From positions 1-5,370 of the forward strand of contig JAPYWT010000192.1 of assembly GCA_028276215.1 (NCBI GenBank): DNA of 5,370 nucleotides. The letters are read 5' to 3'. Below, one piece after another: positions 1 to 5,005 of the stretch. Position 1 is the first letter of the stretch; each line of letters opens with the position of its first letter. The stretch comes from Thermoflexus sp. (GTDB taxonomy: Bacteria; Chloroflexota; Anaerolineae; B4-G1; DUEL01). The notes beneath the pieces are model-generated. The model had not been told where the DNA came from, ran no database searches, and saw only the letters and a list, made by a program, of their open reading frames with translations. A program made the position numbers and the translations under genes.

Positions 1-1
1 G

Positions 2-2623
2 ATGGCCCGTCCGCCGTTGGTCACCGTCGTCGTCACCGCAACGCCCCCGCCCAACCCCACCGCCGGCCCGACCCCGACCCCCTTCGGGAGCGGCGGCGCC
101 GTCGCCTTCACCCTCCGCCGCAACGGGAACTCCGACGTCTACGCCATTCAGCCGGCCACGCGCGAAATCGTCCGCCTGACGAGCGACCCGGCAGAAGACC
201 GGGACCCGGCCTGGTCCCCCGATGGCTCCCTCCTGGCCTTCGCCTCCAACCGGGGCCACAACTGGGACATCTACCTGCTGGACCTGGAAGGCGGCGCGCT
301 CATCCGGCTCACCCGTCATCCGGGCTTTGACGGCGGCCCCACCTGGTCGCCCGACGGCAAACGCATCGCCTTTGAGTCCTACCGCGAGGACAACCTGGAC
401 ATCTACGTCATGGACGCCGACGGGAACAACGTCCGGCGGCTGACCACCGACCCCGCCCCCGACTACAGCCCGGCCTGGTCCCCCGACGGCTCGGCCATTG
501 CCTTCGTCTCCTACCGCAACGGGAACCAGGACATTTTCCTGTACCTCCTGCAAGGGGACATGGCCGGGACCGAGATCAACGTGACCAACAGCCCGGACGT
601 CAACGAGTCCGACCCGGCCTGGTCGCCCGACGGGAAGCGGCTGGCCTACACCATTTCCCGCGCCGGATACGCCACCGTCCAGGTCAGCACGCTGGAGTGG
701 AGCGCGCGCGGCGGCCCCCAGGCCCAGCCGATGCTCCGTCTCTCCTCCACCGACCTCTTCGGCTCCGGCTCCACCCCCACCTGGGCCCCCGACGGCCAGA
801 GTCTGCTCACCGTCTACCGGCGCGCCGGTCGGTCCTACCTGATCGCCTCCAGCCTCTACGGTTGGGGCCTCTCCCAGGAAATCTACAGCGACCCCGGCCT
901 CATCTCCCGTCCGGTCTGGGGGACGGTCCCCCTCTCCACCCGCGCCATTGCCCGGGCCCGCGCCGCAGAACCCGCCAGCGAACCGTCCCTCTACACCGAA
1001 TTCGTCCAGTCCTCCTCCCCCACCGATACGCTCCATTCTCTGGTCTACGTGGGCGAGGAACGGTACGAGTGGCTGCGGTTGAACGACCGGGTAGACGACA
1101 GTTTCCAGGCCCTGCGGCGGCGCGTCGCGGAAGAGGCGGGCTGGGACTACCTCTCCACCATTGCCCTGGCCTGGCAGCCGATGGAGCACTCCGAACAGCG
1201 GGACAACTGGCATCTCTGCGGACGGGCGGTGGACCTGGACCAGAGCCCGTACGACGAGACGCTGCCGCGCATCCTGCTGGTCCGGGAGGACGTCGGGAAC
1301 GAGACCTACTGGCGGGTCTACCTGCGGGCGGCCCGGCAGGACGGCAGCATGGGGGAGCCGTTGCGGGTGCCCCCCTGGGACCTGAAGGCCCGGGACGAGG
1401 ACGCGCGCGCCGCCGCCCAGGGCGGCCGTCCGATGGACAAAGTCCCCGCCGGGTACTACGTGGACCTCACCGCGCTGGCCGCCGACTACGGCTGGGAGCG
1501 GGCCCCGGCCCTCTACCGCTGGCGCTACTTCTGGCCCGACATCAACTGGTGGCATCTCCAGAAGACGGAAGGGATGGACTGGTGGACCTGCATGCTGGAA
1601 GTGTACGAGCCGGAGAAAGTGGAGGCGGTCTTCGGCCCCCTCCCGGGGGAACTGGCGTCGCTCTCATCGCAGGGAACGACGGCCCAGGCCCGGGGCGGCC
1701 CCTTTGAGATCGGCGGTCAGGTCTGGAACCTGGACATCCCCTACGCCGACAAGATGCGCCACGCCGGGATGACCTGGGTCAAGGCCCAGGTGCGCTATCC
1801 CCAGGAGACGGCGCCCGTCATCGGTGCGGCCCACCGGCGCGGCTTCAAGATTCTCCTCGGCACGGTGGGCCCCGCCGGGATGGTGGCCCAGCAGGGATTT
1901 GAGGAGAACTTCGCCCGCTGGGCGGCGCGCCTGGCGGCCGCCGGCGCCGACGCCATTGAGGTCTGGAACGAGCCGAACATTGACCGGGAGTGGCAGCCGG
2001 GCTACGTCAGCCCGGAGGCCTACACCCGCCTCCTCTGCGCCACCTATACCGCCGTGAAGGCCGCCAACCCCAATACTCTGGTCATCGCCGCCGCGCCGGC
2101 CCCCACTGGCACTTTTGATGACTGCAACCCCAACGGCTGCGACGACCGCATGTTCCTGCAGCGGGTCTATGCGGCGGGCGGGGGCGAATGCATGGACTAC
2201 CTGGGCGTCCACTACAACTTCGGCGCCACCCCGCCCTCGGCGGTCAGCGGCCACCCCGCCGACGATGGCCGTCACCACCACTCCTGGTACTTCCTGCCCC
2301 AGATGCAACTCTACTACAACATCTTCGGCGGGACCAAGCAACTCTTTTACACCGAACTGGGGTACGCGTCCCAGGAGGGGGTGGCGCCCTTCCCGGACCA
2401 CCTCTGGTGGGCACGGGAGACGACGAATGCCCAGCAGGCGGCATGGCTGGCGGAGGCAGTCCAACTGGCCCGGGAGAGCGGCCTGGTGCGCGGCATCATC
2501 ATCTGGAACGTGGACTTTCTGCGCTACTTTGACGACCCCCAGGACGGCTTTGCCATTATCCGTCCGGGCGGTGTCTGTCCGGCCTGCAACGCCCTGCACA
2601 CCGTCATGGGTGCGCGGCCGTAG
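2..2623 (+). CDS. Secreted TolB-type propeller / M15-like / glycoside hydrolase-like multidomain protein (5' partial)
   Basis: Residue numbers count from the ATG at position 2. The gene probably starts upstream of the window: that ATG has no visible ribosome binding site or signal peptide, and the reading begins inside a Pro/Thr-rich linker (residues 4-28) of the kind that follows an anchor. Residues 31-308 form a six-bladed PD40/TolB-like propeller, with WSPDG or WAPDG motifs at 71, 115, 159, 207 and 261 and a last blade near W306. Residues about 330-545 carry NWHLCGRAVDLD (H404, D411) and NWWH (H518), resembling the zinc site of M15 D-Ala-D-Ala peptidases. Residues about 563-870 look like a clan GH-A glycosidase barrel: WNEPN (E657, likely acid/base), GVHY (H737) and TELG (E785, likely nucleophile). 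Cysteine pairs 708/713 and 859/862 fit an exported protein. I infer an extracytoplasmic carbohydrate or cell-wall role; the substrate is unknown. A 3' stop TAG is present. Confidence 0.9.
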   Translation: MARPPLVTVVVTATPPPNPTAGPTPTPFGSGGAVAFTLRRNGNSDVYAIQPATREIVRLTSDPAEDRDPAWSPDGSLLAFASNRGHNWDIYLLDLEGGALIRLTRHPGFDGGPTWSPDGKRIAFESYREDNLDIYVMDADGNNVRRLTTDPAPDYSPAWSPDGSAIAFVSYRNGNQDIFLYLLQGDMAGTEINVTNSPDVNESDPAWSPDGKRLAYTISRAGYATVQVSTLEWSARGGPQAQPMLRLSSTDLFGSGSTPTWAPDGQSLLTVYRRAGRSYLIASSLYGWGLSQEIYSDPGLISRPVWGTVPLSTRAIARARAAEPASEPSLYTEFVQSSSPTDTLHSLVYVGEERYEWLRLNDRVDDSFQALRRRVAEEAGWDYLSTIALAWQPMEHSEQRDNWHLCGRAVDLDQSPYDETLPRILLVREDVGNETYWRVYLRAARQDGSMGEPLRVPPWDLKARDEDARAAAQGGRPMDKVPAGYYVDLTALAADYGWERAPALYRWRYFWPDINWWHLQKTEGMDWWTCMLEVYEPEKVEAVFGPLPGELASLSSQGTTAQARGGPFEIGGQVWNLDIPYADKMRHAGMTWVKAQVRYPQETAPVIGAAHRRGFKILLGTVGPAGMVAQQGFEENFARWAARLAAAGADAIEVWNEPNIDREWQPGYVSPEAYTRLLCATYTAVKAANPNTLVIAAAPAPTGTFDDCNPNGCDDRMFLQRVYAAGGGECMDYLGVHYNFGATPPSAVSGHPADDGRHHHSWYFLPQMQLYYNIFGGTKQLFYTELGYASQEGVAPFPDHLWWARETTNAQQAAWLAEAVQLARESGLVRGIIIWNVDFLRYFDDPQDGFAIIRPGGVCPACNALHTVMGARP

Positions 2624-2632
2624 TTTGACCAT

Positions 2633-2681
2633 ACGCAAAACGTGAAACGTGAAACGCAAAACGTGAAACGTGAAACGTGAA
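2633..2681. repeat. Seven tandem heptamers (ACGTGAA/ACGCAAA) with 21-nt higher-order order
   Basis: Seven uninterrupted 7-nt units start at 2633, 2640, 2647, 2654, 2661, 2668 and 2675, followed by a partial ACGT at 2682. Units 1 and 4 read ACGCAAA; the others read ACGTGAA. The order is therefore (ACGCAAA, ACGTGAA, ACGTGAA) twice, then one more ACGTGAA, which shows expansion by a 21-nt block. The repeat fills most of the gap between the stop of the propeller/hydrolase gene and the ribosome binding site of the thioredoxin-like gene. Short tandem heptamers between genes are known from some bacteria with large genomes; I see no regulatory motif here. Confidence 0.9.
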
Positions 2682-2701
2682 ACGTATCACTCATTCCGTT
2701 T

Positions 2702-2706
2702 GGAGG
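2702..2706 (+). promoter_or_regulatory. Ribosome binding site GGAGG deciding the start at 2712
   Basis: GGAGG lies 5 nt upstream of the ATG at 2712. It favours that start over the in-frame GTG at 2670, which sits inside the heptamer repeat and has no Shine-Dalgarno sequence. Confidence 0.8.
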
Positions 2707-2711
2707 TAAGA

Positions 2712-3113
2712 ATGTCCCGAATCCTGGTCGTCACATTGGTCCTGACCTTGCTGATGGGATGCTCCTCAGGAGCGACCACCCCCGCGAAGCCCGTGGTGCG
2801 GGCAGTCCTCTTCTACTCCACCACCTGCCCCCACTGCCATTACGTGATGGAGCAGGTCCTGCCGCCTCTCCAGAAACAGTACGGCGACCGGTTGGAGATT
2901 CGCATGCTGGAGGTCTCCGACGAGAACAACCGTCAACTCTGGGTGAAGGCGATGGATGCCTACAAAGTGCCCAACGACTGGCGCGGCGTCCCGATGCTCT
3001 TCATCGGCGACAAGGTGCTGGTCGGCTCGCGGGACATCCCCGAACAGTTGCCCGGGTTGATAGAGCAGTACCTGGCCGCGGGCGGTGTGGATTACCCGGA
3101 TATTCTGAAGTAG
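2712..3113 (+). CDS. Thioredoxin-fold lipoprotein with CPHC active site
   Basis: This 133-residue protein begins with a short lipoprotein signal: Arg3, a hydrophobic stretch at 4-15, and the lipobox LMGC with the acylated cysteine at 17. It should therefore be anchored on the outer face of the cytoplasmic membrane. The mature part is a compact thioredoxin-like domain. FYSTTCPHC holds the redox pair C39/C42, and GVP at 92-94 supplies the cis-proline (P94) that packs against the active site. The CPHC dipeptide is that of DsbA-like oxidases, but the domain has no DsbA helical insertion and is closer in length to glutaredoxin or thioredoxin. The role is probably thiol-disulfide exchange on exported proteins; oxidase versus reductase cannot be decided here. 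It precedes the NfeD-like gene by 69 nt, and the upstream hydrolase carries several cysteines that could be clients (inference). Confidence 0.9.
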   Translation: MSRILVVTLVLTLLMGCSSGATTPAKPVVRAVLFYSTTCPHCHYVMEQVLPPLQKQYGDRLEIRMLEVSDENNRQLWVKAMDAYKVPNDWRGVPMLFIGDKVLVGSRDIPEQLPGLIEQYLAAGGVDYPDILK

Positions 3114-3139
3114 GACAACTGCTTGCCGTTGTCCCGCTC

Positions 3140-3170
3140 CTGCGACCTGCTCCATGCGACCTGCGACCTG
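3140..3170. repeat. Degenerate tandem heptamer (consensus CTGCGAC)
   Basis: Successive 7-nt units read CTGCGAC (3140), CTGCTCC (3147), ATGCGAC (3154) and CTGCGAC (3161), followed by CTG that runs into the ribosome binding site. The period equals that of the repeat at 2633-2681 but the sequence is unrelated. It occupies about half of the short gap between the thioredoxin-like and NfeD-like genes. With two exact and two imperfect copies, this is weaker than the upstream heptamer array. Confidence 0.65.
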
Positions 3171-3171
3171 T

Positions 3172-3179
3172 AAGGAGGG
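3172..3179 (+). promoter_or_regulatory. Strong ribosome binding site AAGGAGGG
   Basis: This near-perfect Shine-Dalgarno sequence ends 3 nt before the ATG at 3183 (core GGAGG about 5 nt away) and fixes the start of the NfeD-like gene. It begins directly after the degenerate heptamer. Confidence 0.8.
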
Positions 3180-3182
3180 CTT

Positions 3183-3809
3183 ATGGGCGGAGAGTGGCTG
3201 GTTACCCTGCAGGAATTCCTGACCAACCCGAACGTGGCCTACATTTTCCTGCTCCTGGGACTGTGGGCCCTGGCGGCGGCGTGGACGATTCCGGGCACCG
3301 GTTTTCCGGAGGCGGCAGCGGTCATCTGCCTGCTCCTGGCCACCATGGGCCTGGCCCGGTTGCCGGTCAACTACATCGGCCTGGGCATCCTGCTGGCGGC
3401 CCTGGTCCTCTTTCTGGTGGACCTGAAGGTGCAGAGCGGCGGGCTGACGCTGGCCGCGGTGATCGGACTGGTGATCGGGTCGGTGTTGCTCTTCCGGCCC
3501 GGTGAGGGCGTTGCCCTCTCCCCCTGGGTCATCGGCGGCGCGACGGTCATCTCCGCCGGCCTCTTCGGCTGGGCCTTCCGCATGGCCGTGCGGGCCCAGC
3601 GCCTGGCGGTCCGGACCGGCACCCAGACCCTGGTGGGTGCGGAGGGCGTCGCCACCACCCCGATTGACCCCACCGGGACCGTCCAGGTGCGGAGTGAACT
3701 CTGGACGGCGGTCGCCGATGCTCCAATCCCCGCCGGGACACCCGTCCGGGTGGTGGCGGTGGAGGGCATCCGGGTCCGCGTTGTCCCGGTGGAGGAAACT
3801 ACCCGATAG
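3183..3809 (+). CDS. NfeD-like membrane protein, protease-less form
   Basis: The 208-residue protein has two parts. Residues about 17-132 hold four or five hydrophobic segments (roughly 18-36, 44-58, 64-80, 88-104 and 115-132). The start, with NPNVAYIFLLLG at 15-26 and an IPG turn at 36-38, matches the membrane region of NfeD proteins. Residues about 146-205 form the NfeD C-terminal OB-fold: a LVGAEGVA strand, then GTVQVRSELWTA, then IPAGTPVRVVAVEG. The N-terminal ClpP-like serine protease domain of long NfeD proteins is absent, so this is the short class. Such proteins usually work with stomatin/flotillin (SPFH) membrane scaffolds and are often encoded beside them; no SPFH gene is in this window. 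It sits 16 nt before the Yip1-family gene and is probably co-transcribed with it. The family call is firm; the precise role is not. Confidence 0.88.
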   Translation: MGGEWLVTLQEFLTNPNVAYIFLLLGLWALAAAWTIPGTGFPEAAAVICLLLATMGLARLPVNYIGLGILLAALVLFLVDLKVQSGGLTLAAVIGLVIGSVLLFRPGEGVALSPWVIGGATVISAGLFGWAFRMAVRAQRLAVRTGTQTLVGAEGVATTPIDPTGTVQVRSELWTAVADAPIPAGTPVRVVAVEGIRVRVVPVEETTR

Positions 3810-3814
3810 CCTGC

Positions 3815-3821
3815 GAGGAGG
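3815..3821 (+). promoter_or_regulatory. Ribosome binding site GAGGAGG
   Basis: The site lies 4 nt upstream of the ATG at 3826, inside the 16-nt gap after the NfeD-like stop codon. It selects 3826 over earlier in-frame starts that would overlap the NfeD-like gene. Confidence 0.8.
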
Positions 3822-3825
3822 ACAT

Positions 3826-4587
3826 ATGGGGAACATCCGTCTGCTGTGGGGGATTGTGGCCCGGCCCCGGGCGACTTTCCAGCGTCTGAACGAGAACGGG
3901 CGCCGGGCCTGGTGGCTGCCCGCCTTGCTGGCCGTCATCGCGGTGATTCTGCCCATTCTGGTGGGCAGTCCTCTCAGCGCTCAGAAGGCGCGCGAGGCGG
4001 TGGCATCCGTCCAGACCCAGATGGGGGAGACCCTGTCGCCAGAACAGCAGCAGCAAATGGAACAGGCCCAGCGGATCGCGGCCTCGCCACTCGTCATCAC
4101 CGTTTTCCCCTCTGTCATGGGCGTCCTGGGACTGGTGGTGGGGTGGCTGGTCTGGGCGGGGGCTCTCTACCTGGTGGGGATGGTCGCTGGGGGACACGCG
4201 TCCTTCGGCGCCCTGTTCCGGATGGTGGTCTGGACCTGGATTCCGTACGCCCTGCGGGGCTTCCTGCAGGCGCTCTACATTCTCCTCACCGGTCAGTTGA
4301 TTGCCCACCCCGGCCTCTCGGGGCTGGTAGCGGGCGAGCAGACGGTGGAGAAAGTGCTGACCGCGCCCCCCACGGCAGGCCAGATGGTCGCTTCGGCCTT
4401 CCTGGCCCGCATAGACCTGTTCCTGCTCTGGAATCTGGCCCTGCTGGTGGTGGGGACGATGGTCGTCCCCCGCCTCTCCGCGCGCAAGGCGACTGCACTG
4501 GTTCTGGGTATCTGGCTTCTGCTCACCCTGATTGGCCTGATCCCCCCTCTGGTCAGCGGCTTGATGCTCGGGCGCTCGTTTCAATAA
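3826..4587 (+). CDS. Yip1-family integral membrane protein
   Basis: The 253-residue protein opens with GIVARPRATFQRL (9-21), typical of bacterial Yip1-domain proteins, in which an amphipathic start with a Pro-Arg-x-x-Phe motif precedes the first membrane helix. Hydrophobic segments lie at about 31-47, 92-121, 128-155, 191-214 and 221-248, giving a predicted five-helix bundle. A polar, Gln-rich loop (about 52-88, with QQQQ at 74-77) separates helices 1 and 2. The W-x-W-I-P-Y motif at 136-141 and the adjacent R144 are conserved-looking membrane-interface residues. Bacterial Yip1 proteins are of unknown function; their eukaryotic relatives act in membrane traffic, which should not be transferred here. 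The last codons (Phe-Gln-stop) coincide with the TTCAA linker of the downstream repeat, so the array appears to supply the end of the gene. Confidence 0.85.
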   Translation: MGNIRLLWGIVARPRATFQRLNENGRRAWWLPALLAVIAVILPILVGSPLSAQKAREAVASVQTQMGETLSPEQQQQMEQAQRIAASPLVITVFPSVMGVLGLVVGWLVWAGALYLVGMVAGGHASFGALFRMVVWTWIPYALRGFLQALYILLTGQLIAHPGLSGLVAGEQTVEKVLTAPPTAGQMVASAFLARIDLFLLWNLALLVVGTMVVPRLSARKATALVLGIWLLLTLIGLIPPLVSGLMLGRSFQ

Positions 4588-4678
4588 TGGCACACGGATG
4601 AACACGGGTTGGACGGATGGACACGGATAAGAATCCGTGAAAACCCGTATCATCCGTGTCTGTCCGTGTCCTTTTCAA
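4588..4678. repeat. Palindromic unit 1 (possible terminator of the upstream operon)
   Basis: The central hairpin is CACGGAT (4622-4628), loop AAGA, then ATCCGTG (4633-4639), flanked by longer imperfect arms. The right arm is followed by TTTT at 4672-4675, the only unit with such a T run, so it could act as a weak intrinsic terminator after the Yip1-family gene. That role is inferred. The right arm reads CCGTATCATCCGTG, where units 2 and 3 read CCGTGCCATCCGTG. Confidence 0.85.
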
Positions 4679-4771
4679 TGGCACACGGATGAACACGGGT
4701 TGGACGGATGGACACGGATAAGAATCCGTGGAAACCCGTGCCATCCGTGTCTATCCGTGTTCTGTTCAAAA
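4679..4771. repeat. Palindromic unit 2 (93 bp with two extra A residues)
   Basis: The left arm is identical to that of unit 1. The hairpin stem is at 4713-4719 and 4724-4730 with loop AAGA. The linker reads TTCAA plus AA, the only length change in the array. The right arm ends in CCGTGTTCTG rather than CCGTGTCC. Confidence 0.85.
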
Positions 4772-4862
4772 TGGCACACGGATGAACACGGGTTGGACGG
4801 ATGGACACGGATAAGAATCCGTGAAAACCCGTGCCATCCGTGTCTATCCGTGTCCGATTCAA
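4772..4862. repeat. Palindromic unit 3
   Basis: The left arm is identical to units 1 and 2. The hairpin stem is at 4806-4812 and 4817-4823 with loop AAGA. The right arm is close to that of unit 2, and its end (CCGTGTCCGATTCAA) matches unit 4. Confidence 0.85.
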
Positions 4863-4953
4863 TAGCACACGGATGAACACGGGTTGGACGGATGGACACG
4901 GATACGAATCCGTGAGAATCCGTACTATCCGTGTCCATCCGTGTCCGATTCAA
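4863..4953. repeat. Palindromic unit 4 (most diverged right arm)
   Basis: It begins TAG instead of TGG, then the left arm matches the others. The hairpin loop is ACGA instead of AAGA, with the stem intact at 4897-4903 and 4908-4914. The right arm has GAATCCGTACTATCC where the others have AAACCCGT; the C-to-T change still allows a G-U pair with the left arm in RNA. Confidence 0.85.
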
Positions 4954-4990
4954 CCGTGACAGCCCGTGCCCTCCGTGTCTATCCGTGTCC
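4954..4990. repeat. Right half unit at the array end
   Basis: Four CCGT motifs at 4954, 4964, 4973 and 4983 keep the 10-9-10 spacing of a right arm, but the left arm and hairpin are missing. It follows the TTCAA linker of unit 4 directly and ends just before the ribosome binding site of the GxxExxY gene. Confidence 0.8.
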
Positions 4991-4993
4991 TAT

Positions 4994-5000
4994 GGAGAAG
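4994..5000 (+). promoter_or_regulatory. Ribosome binding site GGAGAAG
   Basis: GGAG at 4994-4997 lies 8 nt before the ATG at 5006. It separates the real start from the ATG at 4992, which is in another frame. Confidence 0.65.
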
Positions 5001-5005
5001 TCAAC

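Larger units (their letters stand above)
4588..4990. repeat. Tandem array of four 91-bp quasi-palindromic units plus a half unit
   Basis: The whole gap between the Yip1-family gene and the GxxExxY gene is an array with starts at 4588, 4679, 4772 and 4863 and a half unit at 4954. Each unit runs from TGGCACACGG to a TTCAA linker and is exactly 91 bp; the second has two extra A residues after its linker. Each unit holds four ACGG motifs followed by four CCGT motifs. In the first unit these are at 4594, 4604, 4613, 4623 and 4635, 4645, 4654, 4664, so spacing is 10-9-10 on both sides of a 7-bp hairpin. The same spacing recurs in every unit. There are no variable spacers, so this is not a CRISPR array. 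Small ORFs across it on either strand are products of the repetition, not genes. Confidence 0.95.

Noticed and set aside
2625..2653. TTGACC as a -35 box of a promoter for the thioredoxin-like gene
   Set aside because: No acceptable -10 hexamer lies 16-18 nt downstream; that position is inside the heptamers.
1664..2659. Long reverse-strand open frame opposite the glycosidase-like domain
   Set aside because: High GC content gives stop-free antisense frames; the forward frame shows clear family motifs and the reverse translation shows none.
2670..2711. In-frame upstream GTG start for the thioredoxin-like lipoprotein
   Set aside because: It lies inside the heptamer repeat, lacks a ribosome binding site and would put 14 polar residues in front of a normal lipoprotein signal.
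2766..3956. Long reverse-strand open frame opposite the thioredoxin-like and NfeD-like genes
   Set aside because: It crosses three forward genes with good ribosome binding sites and its translation is low-complexity without recognisable motifs.
4637..4953. Open frames on both strands across the array, reading as His/Asp/Gly-rich or Pro/Cys-rich peptides
   Set aside because: They exist because the units are near-identical and lack stops in some frames; they have no ribosome binding sites and repeat the unit's translation.
4588..4990. The array as a CRISPR or other guide-RNA array
   Set aside because: All units are near-identical over their full length, with no variable spacers between repeats, and no Cas-like gene is nearby.
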